From contig JAISWS010000167.1 in assembly GCA_031270725.1 (NCBI GenBank), positions 1-32,902 of the forward strand: a stretch of 32,902 bases of DNA. Reading direction: 5' to 3'. Made by a program: the position numbers and the translations under genes. This stretch comes from Syntrophomonadaceae bacterium. GTDB lineage: Bacteria; Bacillota; Syntrophomonadia; Syntrophomonadales; Syntrophomonadaceae. Each line of letters starts with the position of its first letter. Within the stretch, counting starts at the first letter, position 1. Below, one piece after another: positions 1 to 10,424 of this stretch. The notes under the pieces are model-generated. The model saw only the letters and a program-made list of their open reading frames with translations. It had not been told where the DNA came from and made no database searches.

Positions 1-561
1 GACGGCAAATTGCTTCTCCAGCAGGATGCAAAAAAAGAACAGTACGATAATTACATGGCGTACACCTTAACGCCGGATATGTCGCTATTGGGTTACGGCA
101 GTTCAGGCATTACACAGCCGCCCGCCCCCGCCCTCGTTGCCAAGCCCACAGCCTCAACTGTGTTGGTCAACGGCAAGAACATAGCGTTCGACGCATACAA
201 CATAAACGGCAACAACTATTTCAAGCTCCGCGATCTTGCCTATGCCCTGAACGGCAGCGCGAAGCAGTTTGAAGTGTCATGGGATGGCGCGAAAAACGCC
301 ATATCCCTGACGAGCGGCAAGGTATACACCGTTGTCGGTGGCGAGATGACGGGCAAGGGCGCAGGAGATAAAACACCCACGTCCACAAGCTCTAAAATCT
401 ATCTCGACGGCAAGGAAGTCACGTTCACGGCCTACAATATAGACGGCAACAACTATTTTAAGCTCCGCGACATCGGGCAGACGTTCGACTTCGGCGTTAC
501 ATGGGACGGCGCGAAGAATACGATTGTGATTAACACGAGCGTGGGCTATACGCCGGAATGA
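1..561 (+). CDS. Secreted protein with two copper-amine-oxidase-N-like repeats (5' truncated at window edge)
   Basis: Frame is open to base 1 (GAC GGC AAA TTG...); C-terminus STVLVNGKNIAFDAYNINGNNYFKLRDLAY...YLDGKEVTFTAYNIDGNNYFKLRDIG...VTWDGAKNTIVI resembles the copper amine oxidase N-terminal-like stalk module. Confidence 0.8.
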   Translation, partial: DGKLLLQQDAKKEQYDNYMAYTLTPDMSLLGYGSSGITQPPAPALVAKPTASTVLVNGKNIAFDAYNINGNNYFKLRDLAYALNGSAKQFEVSWDGAKNAISLTSGKVYTVVGGEMTGKGAGDKTPTSTSSKIYLDGKEVTFTAYNIDGNNYFKLRDIGQTFDFGVTWDGAKNTIVINTSVGYTPE

Positions 562-624
562 TAAGCATTACCCCGGTTTCAATGCGGATAACGCATAAAA
601 AATAATAATTTGGAGGGAAAATAC

Positions 625-2016
625 ATGAAAAGAAAAATATCAAGTATCATCTTAGCACTCGCGCTGTGCATTGGATTTGCGGTTCCGGCGTTTGCGGCGA
701 CCCATTTAATTGAGCCTGAAAAAGACTGGGGCATTATGAGCATTGACAACTTCACAGGAGAAACAAAAGAAACATTTTTTAATATTGAAGGAAATACCTA
801 TGAAATTACTATCATCCATGCCACTGCTCCAGCAACTGTGACTGTGCTGGGTGACCCTGATGACATTCTGCTTACATTTGATGGTGGCGCTGCCGGGGAT
901 GCGGGTAGCACGATTACAAGAGTTAAATTACCGGAAAATAAGAAAGGCGAGGATATAGAGTGGTTAGATGACGTTCCTCTCGCAACAGGGGTAAAAATAC
1001 CCGCTAAAGAGTTATCTCCGAATAGTCCTGACTCTTATACATTTGTTAAACCCGGTTCGACGTTTGTATTGGATGAGGGTACGTACAACATACCGAGTTC
1101 TTACGCTGGAATGCAAATATTTATTATTGTTACCGGAAACAATACCACGCCGCCCGCTCCCTCTTCAGCGCCTATTTTACACGCGACAATCAACATCACG
1201 GAGGATGGCAGTATTACGGCCTCATTGACGGATGTGTGGGCCCATTACATGGAAGGGAACGACGGAATACAGATTTATACTACTGATGGCGCTACGGTCA
1301 CTTTTAGCAGAGACCTTCTTCTTGTTGACTGGAGTTCCGGTGGCGGTTCGGCAGCGCCGGTTACGCTCAGCGCTGGAAAGGCATACAATGTGAAAGACAT
1401 TCAAGACCCATTCGTCATACGAAAAACGGACGGCGATGACCCTTGGTTTTCCTTACGGAGCCTCAACGGCGGATGGTTAAGCGGAAGCTACATCAGATTT
1501 ATTATCGCCGACTCTGACATCGGTTTAGGCACAGGGGAAGCTGGCGGGGACTTCATTGGTTCCATTTCCGCGTCAGCCGCCCCCGCCCTAACCGCCAAGC
1601 CCACAGCCTCAACTGTGTTGGTCAACGGCAAGAACATAGCGTTCGACGCATACAACATAAACGGCAACAATTATTTCAAGCTCCGCGACCTCGCCTACAC
1701 ATTGAACGGCACGGAAAAGCAGTTTGATGTCGGCTGGGATGGCGCGAAAAACGCCATATCTCTGACCAGCGGTAAGGCGTACACCGTTACGGGCGGCGAA
1801 ATGGCAGACAAAGGCGCGGGAGATAAAACGCCCACGCCCACAAGCTCAAAAATCTATCTGAATGGCAAAGATGTCACATTCACGGCCTACAATATCGAAG
1901 GTAACAACTATTTCAAGCTCCGTGATATAGGGGCAGCGTTTGATTTTGGCGTTACATGGGATGGCGCGAAGAATACGATTGTGATTGATACGAGCAAAGG
2001 CTATACACCTGAATAA
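625..2016 (+). CDS. Secreted protein with C-terminal copper-amine-oxidase-N-like module
   Basis: ATG at 625 follows TTGGAGGG; signal peptide MKRKISSIILALALCIGFAVPAFA; same C-terminal ~135 aa module as its neighbours. The ORF-track start at 610 lies on the RBS. Confidence 0.8.
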   Translation: MKRKISSIILALALCIGFAVPAFAATHLIEPEKDWGIMSIDNFTGETKETFFNIEGNTYEITIIHATAPATVTVLGDPDDILLTFDGGAAGDAGSTITRVKLPENKKGEDIEWLDDVPLATGVKIPAKELSPNSPDSYTFVKPGSTFVLDEGTYNIPSSYAGMQIFIIVTGNNTTPPAPSSAPILHATINITEDGSITASLTDVWAHYMEGNDGIQIYTTDGATVTFSRDLLLVDWSSGGGSAAPVTLSAGKAYNVKDIQDPFVIRKTDGDDPWFSLRSLNGGWLSGSYIRFIIADSDIGLGTGEAGGDFIGSISASAAPALTAKPTASTVLVNGKNIAFDAYNINGNNYFKLRDLAYTLNGTEKQFDVGWDGAKNAISLTSGKAYTVTGGEMADKGAGDKTPTPTSSKIYLNGKDVTFTAYNIEGNNYFKLRDIGAAFDFGVTWDGAKNTIVIDTSKGYTPE

Positions 2017-2085
2017 TACATATTTACACGGTTTTAATGCAGATAACGCATAAAACAATATACTAATTTTGGAGGAAAAAAACAT

Positions 2086-2994
2086 ATGAAAAGAAAAGCA
2101 TTAAGTATCATCTTAGCACTCGCACTTTGCATTGGGCTGACCGTTCAAGCATTAGCAGAAGGCGATGTTAGTTTTGAATCAATGTGGGAAGTTGATGGTG
2201 TTCCTTTTTCGGATTTGACTCCATCCGGTTCTGCGGAGGTTGAGGGCTTTATTGGAAGCGCTAATGCGGGAGGCCCGGTATTTAACGTAACCGCGCCCGC
2301 ACATTTGGTAATTACCACCGATTTGTATGCTCATATCGAAAAAACAACCCTGCTCGACAATGGGAAATTCAGCTTTAATTACGATAATGGCATTGAGTAT
2401 GTTGATCCAGTTGGTGGATACAAAACAAATGATGATGGTTATAATACAACTGTCGTAGGCTCGGAATTTACACTTGAAAAAGGAGCATACCTTGTTTGGG
2501 GTGATGGAAACCAGCTTTTCTATGTCGTCGTAAACGATTCCTCAACTGTTGAACCATCCCCTGCCCTCGTTGCCAAACCTACATCCTCAACCGTTCTCGT
2601 CAACGGCGAAAACGTGGCCTTTGACGCATACAACATAAGCGGCAACAACTACTTCAAGCTCCGCGATTTAGCTTATGTTCTGAACGGCAGCGCGAAGCAG
2701 TTTGAGGTGTCATGGGACGGAGCGAAAAACGCCATTACCCTGACGAGCGGCAAGGTGTACACCGTTGTCGGTGGTGAGATGACCGGCAAGGGCGCAGGGG
2801 ATAAATCACCCACAGCCACAAGCTCTAAAATCTATCTTGATGGAAAAGAAGTCATTTTTACGGCTTATAATATCGAGGGCAACAACTACTTCAAGCTCCG
2901 CGATATAGGCACGGCGTTTGACTTCGGCGTGACGTGGGACGGCGCGAAGAATACCATCGTCATTGATACGGGCAGCAATTACACGACGGACTGA
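2086..2994 (+). CDS. Secreted protein with C-terminal copper-amine-oxidase-N-like module
   Basis: RBS TTGGAGGA; signal peptide MKRKALSIILALALCIGLTVQALA; third paralog of the same C-terminal module. Confidence 0.8.
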   Translation: MKRKALSIILALALCIGLTVQALAEGDVSFESMWEVDGVPFSDLTPSGSAEVEGFIGSANAGGPVFNVTAPAHLVITTDLYAHIEKTTLLDNGKFSFNYDNGIEYVDPVGGYKTNDDGYNTTVVGSEFTLEKGAYLVWGDGNQLFYVVVNDSSTVEPSPALVAKPTSSTVLVNGENVAFDAYNISGNNYFKLRDLAYVLNGSAKQFEVSWDGAKNAITLTSGKVYTVVGGEMTGKGAGDKSPTATSSKIYLDGKEVIFTAYNIEGNNYFKLRDIGTAFDFGVTWDGAKNTIVIDTGSNYTTD

Positions 2995-3025
2995 TAATCA
3001 CTATAAAATCAGCGATCTTGACACT

Positions 3026-3090
3026 GGAAATGAGATGCGCAGGGATACGATTTAACGTGTCCTGCCATCTCATTTCCGTTCTTTTTTTCT
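3026..3090 (+). terminator. Intrinsic terminator after the stalk-protein cluster
   Basis: GGAAATGAGATG...CATCTCATTTCC stem with inner CAGG/CCTG, then a T-rich tract. Confidence 0.85.
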
Positions 3091-3356
3091 TTTTTCTCAC
3101 CTGTATTTTTTTCTCCCGTGTTTATGGCCGTTGCTTTTGCCTGTCCAACCTGCCTTTCTCTAAAATATTATTTTTCTTGCCTGATAATATAAGTTAGCGT
3201 TTTTCGAACGAAATAAAACATAATTTACTGCTCATAATTTTTCTGACCAGGCTATTAAAAAGCAGTAAAAAGGTTAAAAATATCATAAAACAGTAATAAT
3301 TTAATATAAAAGGTGAATTTAACATTTGTATTTTTTATTTAATAGTTTAAAATAAA

Positions 3357-3373
3357 AGTCAAAGAAGGTCAAA
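3357..3373 (+). promoter_or_regulatory. CtsR operator (heptad direct repeat)
   Basis: AGTCAAA-GAA-GGTCAAA matches the known (A/G)GTCAAA-NAN-(A/G)GTCAAA CtsR box, directly upstream of ctsR. Confidence 0.88.
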
Positions 3374-3382
3374 GGTGATAGC

Positions 3383-3835
3383 GTGAAAAAGAGTTTAGCT
3401 GATAAAATTGAAGAATATATAAAAGTATTAATTGATAAAAGTGGAGAAGGGGAAATCGTCATTCAAAGAATCGAGCTGGCGGAAACTTTCTGCTGTGTGC
3501 CTTCTCAAGTTTCGTATGTAATAAGTACCCGTTTTACTGCCAACCCGGGGTATCAGACGGAAAGCAGAAAAGGCGGCAATGGTTACGTCCGAATAATCAG
3601 GCGGGAAGCGAGAAAAAAAGATGATATTTACAGTAAGCGGGAAATAGAAGCTTATTTGAACAATTTGCTTGAATTAGGCATTTTAAGAGAAGATGAATAT
3701 CAGTCATTTAAGTTTTTAATAGAGCGGGGAACACCGCCGGATTTGAAGACAGACGAACCGCATTCTAAATGCGGGGCCCTTTATAAAATGATAGCTTTAT
3801 TTGCTGAACGCGCTAAAAATCAGGAACGCGATTAA
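3383..3835 (+). CDS. ctsR: Transcriptional repressor CtsR
   Basis: GTG start; MKKSLADKIEEYIKVLIDKSGEGEIVIQRIELAETFCCVPSQVSYVISTRFT; first gene before mcsA-mcsB-clpC. Confidence 0.95.
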   Translation: MKKSLADKIEEYIKVLIDKSGEGEIVIQRIELAETFCCVPSQVSYVISTRFTANPGYQTESRKGGNGYVRIIRREARKKDDIYSKREIEAYLNNLLELGILREDEYQSFKFLIERGTPPDLKTDEPHSKCGALYKMIALFAERAKNQERD

Positions 3836-3847
3836 GGAGGAGTATAA

Positions 3848-4357
3848 ATGTATTGCGATGAATGTAAACAAAAATTGGCTTCCGTCCATTTAACTCAAAT
3901 GATTCAAGGCCAGAAAATTGAAATGCATCTATGTGAAACATGCGCCGCTAAAAAAGGTGCTTTGCTTATTTTTGACCAGGACAATAATTTCAGCATTCCG
4001 CAGCTTTTGGGTTCATTTTTAGGTAATCCCCATGACTTTCAAGAACTGCAGCCGGTAAATAACCAAGCAGTGTGCCCGAACTGCGGAACGGGCATTGCTA
4101 ATATAAGGCAAACCGGTAAAATAGGCTGTTCAGAATGTTACTCCATTTTTGACCGGGAACTGGAGCCCACTTTCAGAAGAATAAGCGGCAACACCGAACA
4201 TGTAGGAAAAATACCTAACAGAAGCGGTGAAAATATCTTGCTGCAAAGAAAAATAGATGAATTAAAAAATCAGCTTCAGCAAGCGGTAGCTCATGAGCAA
4301 TACGAACAAGCCGTGGAGATCAGAGACGCTATCAAAACATTTGAAAAAGACCTGTAA
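3848..4357 (+). CDS. mcsA: McsA, arginine kinase activator with CxxC zinc motifs
   Basis: MYCDECKQKLASVHLTQ, CETC, CPNCG motifs and C-terminal UVR-like segment; operon context. Confidence 0.93.
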   Translation: MYCDECKQKLASVHLTQMIQGQKIEMHLCETCAAKKGALLIFDQDNNFSIPQLLGSFLGNPHDFQELQPVNNQAVCPNCGTGIANIRQTGKIGCSECYSIFDRELEPTFRRISGNTEHVGKIPNRSGENILLQRKIDELKNQLQQAVAHEQYEQAVEIRDAIKTFEKDL

Positions 4358-4377
4358 TCTCGGAAAGGAGGCGGAAC

Positions 4378-5469
4378 ATGATTCTTGAAAAAATATTAAA
4401 TGGAAACGATGTGTTTTGGATGCACGCTGAACAGGGTCCGGAAGCCGACATTGTCATTAGCAGCAGGATCCGCCTGGCCCGGAATTTAAAAAAAGTCCCT
4501 TTTCCTCATCTGTTGAATAAAGATAACGGCCATCAGTGTTTTGATAAAATTAAAACGGCCTGGAAACAGATTAATACGCTGGAAGGTCACAATTTTGACT
4601 TAAAAACTTTGGATGAGCTGTCTTATCTGGATAAGCAAATATTAGTGGAAAAACATTTGATCAGCCCTAATCATGGAAAAGTTGGCTCCAGTTATCAAGG
4701 AGTAGTCCTCAACGGCAACGGTTCTATCTGTGTGATGATTAATGAGGAAGACCATATGCGCACTCAATGCTTTTTACCCGGCCTGCAAGTGGATAAATGT
4801 TATGAACAAGCCGAAAAGATAGATGATAAAACAGAAGAATACCTTGATATTGCTTTTGATTCCCGCCGCGGGTATTTGACTTCATGTCCCACTAATGTGG
4901 GGACGGGACTGAGGGCTTCGGTTATGCTGCATCTGCCGGCTATAGTTATGAGCGGACAGATTAAAGGCCTTTTTCAAAGCCTAGGCCAAATAGGAATGAC
5001 CGTGCGCGGTTTATATGGAGAAGGGACCGAAGCTATCGGCAATTTTTTCCAATTATCTAATCAAATTACTATGGGACAGAGCGAAAGAGATATTAACAAT
5101 AAATTGACTATTATATCCGGACGGCTTATAGAGCAGGAACGTCTGAGCAGAGAAAAAATTTTAAAGGATATGCCGTACCAATTGGAAGATACTATCGGGC
5201 GCGCATATGGTATTCTGACGAACGCCCGTATTATAACTTCCAATGAAGCCCTGGTTATGTTATCCAGTTTAAGGCTGGGAGTTGATTTGGGAATAATAAA
5301 AGGGATTAAGCCTTTTACTTTAAACGAGCTTATGGTGGCTATAAGGCCCGCTCATTTACAAAAAAAGGCCGGCCGGGAAATGACGCCGCTACAGCGTGAT
5401 GAATACCGGGCCATAATTATAAAAGAACAATTGCAGCAGCGCAGAATGTCGGATAGCCAAAAACAATAA
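4378..5469 (+). CDS. mcsB: Protein arginine kinase McsB
   Basis: DIVISSRIRLARNLKKVPFP and SCPTNVGTGLRASVMLHLP phosphagen-kinase motifs. Confidence 0.95.
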   Translation: MILEKILNGNDVFWMHAEQGPEADIVISSRIRLARNLKKVPFPHLLNKDNGHQCFDKIKTAWKQINTLEGHNFDLKTLDELSYLDKQILVEKHLISPNHGKVGSSYQGVVLNGNGSICVMINEEDHMRTQCFLPGLQVDKCYEQAEKIDDKTEEYLDIAFDSRRGYLTSCPTNVGTGLRASVMLHLPAIVMSGQIKGLFQSLGQIGMTVRGLYGEGTEAIGNFFQLSNQITMGQSERDINNKLTIISGRLIEQERLSREKILKDMPYQLEDTIGRAYGILTNARIITSNEALVMLSSLRLGVDLGIIKGIKPFTLNELMVAIRPAHLQKKAGREMTPLQRDEYRAIIIKEQLQQRRMSDSQKQ

Positions 5470-5494
5470 TGGTTTTATAGGGGGGTATTAAAGG

Positions 5495-7996
5495 ATGTTT
5501 AGACGATTTACACAAAAAGCTAAAAACGCGGTGATTTACGCTCAGGAAGAAGCCCGTCAGATGAATCACGCGGCTATCGGAACCGAGCATATATTAATGG
5601 GCTTATTAAAAGAAGGCGAAGGTATAGGAGCAAAGGCTCTGATTCAGATGGGCCTTGATTTGAATAAGGTGCGTGAAGAAGTAACTAAAGTTATTGGCTA
5701 TAATACTACTGTCGCCGAACCGTCAGCTGGAGATTTGCCTATTACTCCGCGTACTAAAAAAATATTTAATTTATCCTTTGATGAAGCGCGCCTTCAGGGG
5801 GTAAATTATGTGGGAACCGAGCATTTGCTTTTGGCCCTGTTGAGAGAAGAGGAAGGAGTAGCCGGGCAAGTGTTAATTTCTATGGGTTTAAGGCTTGATG
5901 AAGTTCGTGAGCACGTTATGGATTTACTTGGCGGCGGCGAAGGAAACAACAATAATAACATGAATTTTAACGATATTCCGAATAATCCGGGAGCAAGCCC
6001 CACAGCTAAACGCAAAAACAAAAGTAAAACTCCTACTCTGGACAATTTCAGCCGGGATTTAACTATAGATGCCACCGAAGGTAAATTGGATCCCGTTATC
6101 GGCAGGGAAAAAGAAATTGAGCGGGTTATCCAGGTGTTATCACGCAGAACCAAAAACAATCCTGTTTTGATCGGAGATCCGGGAGTTGGGAAAACGGCTA
6201 TAGTTGAGGGTTTAGCGCAAAGAATAATCGAAAATCAAGTACCGGAGATTCTAAGCAGGAAAAGAGTGGTAGCATTAGATTTATCTTCTATGATCGCTGG
6301 GACTAAATACAGAGGAGAATTTGAAGAAAGGCTTACCAAAATCATCAATGAAATCAGAGCTTCCCGGGATGTGATAATATTTATTGACGAACTGCATACT
6401 ATTGTGGGAGCGGGAGCGGCGGAAGGCGCCATCGACGCCGCCAACATTTTAAAACCCTCGTTGGCGCGGGGAGAATTTCAATGTGTGGGCGCCACTACTT
6501 TAGACGAATACAGAAAACATATTGAAAGGGACGCGGCTCTGGAAAGGCGTTTTCAGCCTATCGTAGTTGACGAACCTACTATAGAGGAAAGTATTGCGAT
6601 TTTGAAAGGGCTGAGAGACCGTTATGAAGCTCATCACGGCGTAAAAATAAGCGATGAAGCCACCGAAGAAGCGGTGCGTTTATCCAACCGCTACATTACG
6701 GATCGTTTTTTGCCGGACAAAGCTATTGACCTGATTGATGAAGCTTCCTCCAAAGTGCGTTTGGCTAATTATATACTGCCGCCTGAACTCAAGGAAAAAG
6801 AAGCGCGCTTAAAAGATCTGATAAAAGAAAAAGAGGAGGCTATCATGGCTCAGGAATATGAGTCAGCAGCGGCAATGCGCGATGAAGAACAACATTTAAA
6901 AGATGAAATAGAAAATGACCGCAAAGAATGGATTAATGAGCGCAGTCTCAAAATAGGCATTGTGGGGCCGGAAGAAATTGCGGCTATTGTTTCCAGCTGG
7001 ACCGGGGTTCCGGTAAGTCAGTTGACTACCGAAGAAAGCCAGCGTTTAATTAATCTGGAAAATATACTGCATAAACGGGTTATTGGGCAGGACGAAGCTA
7101 TCAAAGCAGTGTCCACAGCTATCCGCAGAGCGCGTTCAGGATTGAAGAATCCTAAAAGGCCGGTAGGTTCATTTATATTCTTAGGCCCGACCGGCGTCGG
7201 GAAAACCGAATTGGCCAGGGCTTTGGCAGAAGCTATGTTCGGAAATGAAGATTCCATAATACGGCTGGACATGTCTGAATACATGGAGAAGCACGCGGTA
7301 TCCAGGATGATAGGCTCCCCTCCCGGCTATGTCGGCTATGAAGAAGGCGGGCAGCTGACGGAAAAAGTAAGGCGGCGCCCTTATTCGGTCATACTTTTAG
7401 ACGAAATAGAAAAAGCTCATCCTGATGTTTTTAATATCCTGCTGCAGGTTCTGGAAGACGGGCGTTTAACCGACGGCCAGGGCCGGACAGTTGATTTTCG
7501 CAACACCGTGCTTATCATGACTTCCAATGTGGGCGCTGAGTCAATCCGAAACAGCAAAAAAGTGGGATTTACTAATGTGCAGGACGCCGACAGCTCTTAT
7601 CAGGAAATGAAAGAACAGGTTATGGAAAAACTCAAACTTACTTTCCGGCCGGAATTCATAAACCGGGTTGACGAAATGATTGTCTTCCAGAGCTTAAACG
7701 AAGAAGAATTAAAACAAGTTATTTCTTTACTGATGGAAGAATTGAAACAAAGAATCGTAGAAAACGGATTTGCTCTGGAAGTAAGCGATAAAGCGGTAGA
7801 TTTTATCATGTCCAAAGGTTATGATCCCAAGTTTGGAGCGCGCCCTCTGAAAAGAGCTATTCAAAAATGGATAGAGGATGCTATCGCCGAAGAAATATTA
7901 AAGGCTAATATACCGTCCGGAGCAAAAATTTTAGTGGACAGTGAAGGAGAAGAGATAAAACTTTATTACAATGAACCGGTTCCGGTAAACAGTTGA
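5495..7996 (+). CDS. clpC: AAA+ Clp protease ATPase ClpC
   Basis: Two Clp-N repeats, two Walker A motifs ([16 protein letters not shown]), central UVR-like segment; follows mcsB. Confidence 0.97.
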   Translation: MFRRFTQKAKNAVIYAQEEARQMNHAAIGTEHILMGLLKEGEGIGAKALIQMGLDLNKVREEVTKVIGYNTTVAEPSAGDLPITPRTKKIFNLSFDEARLQGVNYVGTEHLLLALLREEEGVAGQVLISMGLRLDEVREHVMDLLGGGEGNNNNNMNFNDIPNNPGASPTAKRKNKSKTPTLDNFSRDLTIDATEGKLDPVIGREKEIERVIQVLSRRTKNNPVLIGDPGVGKTAIVEGLAQRIIENQVPEILSRKRVVALDLSSMIAGTKYRGEFEERLTKIINEIRASRDVIIFIDELHTIVGAGAAEGAIDAANILKPSLARGEFQCVGATTLDEYRKHIERDAALERRFQPIVVDEPTIEESIAILKGLRDRYEAHHGVKISDEATEEAVRLSNRYITDRFLPDKAIDLIDEASSKVRLANYILPPELKEKEARLKDLIKEKEEAIMAQEYESAAAMRDEEQHLKDEIENDRKEWINERSLKIGIVGPEEIAAIVSSWTGVPVSQLTTEESQRLINLENILHKRVIGQDEAIKAVSTAIRRARSGLKNPKRPVGSFIFLGPTGVGKTELARALAEAMFGNEDSIIRLDMSEYMEKHAVSRMIGSPPGYVGYEEGGQLTEKVRRRPYSVILLDEIEKAHPDVFNILLQVLEDGRLTDGQGRTVDFRNTVLIMTSNVGAESIRNSKKVGFTNVQDADSSYQEMKEQVMEKLKLTFRPEFINRVDEMIVFQSLNEEELKQVISLLMEELKQRIVENGFALEVSDKAVDFIMSKGYDPKFGARPLKRAIQKWIEDAIAEEILKANIPSGAKILVDSEGEEIKLYYNEPVPVNS

Positions 7997-8039
7997 TGTA
8001 AAGAGAATGTTGCATAAGCAATGGCAAGATAGTTATACT

Positions 8040-8325
8040 ATCCTGGATAAGTAGATGATAGTTATGGTGTGCCGAAAATGTGGCGGTGAGTGGAAATTCC
8101 TATATCGGATAGTGAAAAAGACCAAAAAAACGCCAGAAAAACCATATCCGATATCTGAGGCGGTGGGGTTATATAGCGGAGCTTAGCAGCTACAAACGTG
8201 CGCCGAGCGATGGCGTACCAGGATTAAAATCCGTCTGGCAAGGTTTATTCCGCCTCTTTGAAACCCTGGAGATACTTGTGGCTCAAGTTTAACTCCTGAA
8301 AGGGTGCGAAGACAAATTTTTAATT
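8040..8325 (+). ncRNA. Highly structured intergenic RNA candidate, possibly HEARO/omega-RNA-like without an adjacent iscB
   Basis: Helices visible by eye: ATATCGGATA(8102-8111)/TATCCGATAT(8145-8154); GAGGCGG(8157-8163)/CCGCCTC(8250-8256); GCGCC/GGCGT(8200-8216); CCA-GGAT...ATCC-gtc-TGG(8218-8238); GGAG-at-ACTTG...CAAGT-ttaa-CTCC(8268-8296); possible pseudoknot GGGTT(8166-8170)/AACCC(8262-8266). The family assignment is from memory only. Confidence 0.5.
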
Positions 8326-8335
8326 CAGAGATGTT

Positions 8336-8360
8336 AAAAAAGCGTAACCTCAAACGCTTT
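8336..8360 (-). terminator. Intrinsic terminator of the M23 peptidase transcript
   Basis: On the minus strand AAAGCG-tttgaggtta-CGCTTTTTT, just beyond the M23 stop codon. Confidence 0.7.
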
Positions 8361-8366
8361 GCTTGA

Positions 8367-9530
8367 TTATATATAAGACATAGGATCGGTTGGAGTCCCG
8401 CTTACCCGTACTTCAAAATGCAGGTGAGGCCCTGTGCTCCAACCGGTAGTACCTACCTTACCTATTATTTGCCCCTTGGTAACCTCATCTCCTACCTTGG
8501 CTATCAATACTGACTGATGAGCATACAGAGTGGACATATTTTTCCCGTGGTCAATAATTATGGTTTGGCCGTAACCGCCGTTGGAAGCGGAAAATATTAC
8601 TGTACCGTCGTCAGCGGCCACAATATTGGCGCCGCTGGGAGCCGCTATATCTACCCCCGTATGCAATTTGCGCACCTGTAGGATAGGATGAAATCTCATT
8701 CCAAAAGGAGAAGTTATGGTAGAGTAGCCGGGGGCTGGCCAGGTGTATACTCCGGTACCTACTTTTCCTCCCGTACTCTGCACTTGAATACTGCGAATCA
8801 TTTGTTCCAGCCTGTAAGAATTGTTTTCTAATTCATCAATAGCTTCCTGATATTTGGCTTTTTCATTTTGTATGGTTTGCAGCATTTTTTGCTTTTCATT
8901 TTTGCGGACTTCCAAATCATTTTTCAGACTCTGCTGAGCAGCAAAAACTTGCTCCAATTCTTGCGAGCTTACTTCTAAATCACCTTTTGTCATTTCCAGT
9001 TCGGCCCGTTCCTTTTTGATAATATTAATTAAGTCTTTATCATTGGCAACTATAAGGCTCAGCATTTCATAACGGGTCAGAAAATCACTGAAATCGCTGG
9101 AAGAAAACAAAACTTCCAGATAAGAAACATTGCCGTCTTCAAATATGTAAACCAATCTGTCGCCTAGCTGTTTAGACTTTTCAGCTAGCGCGCGCTGTTT
9201 TATTTCAATGTCTTCCTGAACTTCGGCTATTTTAATTTTTAAGGCATCAATCCGCACGACGGTTTCCGCTAAATTATCTTCCGCGTTCCTAATTTCTTTT
9301 TCCAGAGCCGCCATCTGCGCGATGACGCCCTGTTCAGCCTTTTGGGTCTGATTTAACTGCTGCTGCTGCTGATTTAAAGCCCTATTAACATTTTGTAATT
9401 CCTGTTGGGTATCATCTAATTGATCAGCGTAAACCGGCAACAGGACAGACAACATGAATAACACCGCCAAAAGCACTACCGACAGCTTTTTTTTAATAAT
9501 CATTTTTTTATGTATCCTCCTTATCGGCAT
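8367..9530 (-). CDS. Coiled-coil M23 family peptidase (EnvC/PcsB-like)
   Basis: Signal peptide, long coiled coil, C-terminal HTGVDIAAPSGANIVAADDGTV...GPHLHFEVR LytM motifs; next to ftsEX. The real start may be the ATG at 9503 (MIIKKKLSVVLLAV) because AAGGAGG lies inside the 9530 extension. Confidence 0.9.
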   Translation of the reverse strand: MPIRRIHKKMIIKKKLSVVLLAVLFMLSVLLPVYADQLDDTQQELQNVNRALNQQQQQLNQTQKAEQGVIAQMAALEKEIRNAEDNLAETVVRIDALKIKIAEVQEDIEIKQRALAEKSKQLGDRLVYIFEDGNVSYLEVLFSSSDFSDFLTRYEMLSLIVANDKDLINIIKKERAELEMTKGDLEVSSQELEQVFAAQQSLKNDLEVRKNEKQKMLQTIQNEKAKYQEAIDELENNSYRLEQMIRSIQVQSTGGKVGTGVYTWPAPGYSTITSPFGMRFHPILQVRKLHTGVDIAAPSGANIVAADDGTVIFSASNGGYGQTIIIDHGKNMSTLYAHQSVLIAKVGDEVTKGQIIGKVGTTGWSTGPHLHFEVRVSGTPTDPMSYI

Positions 9531-9542
9531 TTTAGCCGTAAA

Positions 9543-10424
9543 TTACGCTTTCAAAAACCGGTTCAGGGAAATAAAAGTCCCCGCAATACCTAATACAATT
9601 CCAATTATCAGCAGAGAGACGAACAACGGCACTAAAACCGCTGAGTTCTGAACCAAAGTAAACAGAGTAATGTCAGGAATATTATTTAATATAGAGCGAT
9701 AGCATATATTGAGCAGAAGAACCGCAAACAATGAACCAACCGTCCCCATAGATATTCCTTCCAGGAAAAAAGGCCAGCGGATAAACCAGTTAGTCGCCCC
9801 GATAAGCCTCATCAAATAAATTTCTTTACGCCTGGAAAATACCGCTAAACGAATACTGGTAGCCACTAAAAATACCGCGCCGAACGCTAAAACAATAATT
9901 AAAGCAATACTGAGATTCTTCACCCAAACAGTAACTTGAAACATTTTTTCCACAAAGCCTTGCCCATAGTTAATCTTATAAATACCGCTGATATTGCTCA
10001 TAGCAATAGCCAAGTCCTGAACCTGATGCGCGTCAACCGCTTTAATTTTAAAAGTATTCGGCAGAGGATTCTCACCAATCAGCGAATTCAAATCATTCGT
10101 ATTAAGGTTTCTCTGCAGCTTGGACAGCGATTCGTCTTTAGAAACAAACGCTATCGATTGTATCCCGGGCATTTCACCAATCTGGCTCTGGATATCTTTT
10201 ATTTGGCTGTCCAACAGCGAATTATCTAAAAAAACCACTATTTCCAGGTCTGACTCCAAACGGTCGATAAAATTATTAGCGTTTAAAGTTATTAACAACG
10301 CTAAACCCACGATAAAAATACAAATAGCAATGGTTGTGACGGTAGCAATTGTCAGTATGCGGTTTCTGACCATAGAAACCGCCGCTTCCCGGGAAAAATA
10401 TTTCAGGTTATAAAAAAAACTCAT
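9543..10424 (-). CDS. ftsX: Cell division protein FtsX
   Basis: Four-TM FtsX-type protein; 4-bp overlap with ftsE. Confidence 0.94.
   Translation of the reverse strand: MSFFYNLKYFSREAAVSMVRNRILTIATVTTIAICIFIVGLALLITLNANNFIDRLESDLEIVVFLDNSLLDSQIKDIQSQIGEMPGIQSIAFVSKDESLSKLQRNLNTNDLNSLIGENPLPNTFKIKAVDAHQVQDLAIAMSNISGIYKINYGQGFVEKMFQVTVWVKNLSIALIIVLAFGAVFLVATSIRLAVFSRRKEIYLMRLIGATNWFIRWPFFLEGISMGTVGSLFAVLLLNICYRSILNNIPDITLFTLVQNSAVLVPLFVSLLIIGIVLGIAGTFISLNRFLKA

Noticed and set aside
1222-1404. Short antisense ORFs throughout the track (for example 1222-1404, 1488-1670, 5806-6159, 7018-7284, 27065-27469, 31210-31653)
   Set aside because: They lie opposite well-supported coding genes, lack recognisable domains or RBSs, and are explained by antisense open frames.
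8040-8325. Group II intron or T-box as the identity of the structured RNA
   Set aside because: No intron-encoded protein, no convincing domain V, no T-box NTTGGTGG-type sequence or downstream aminoacyl-tRNA gene in the same orientation.
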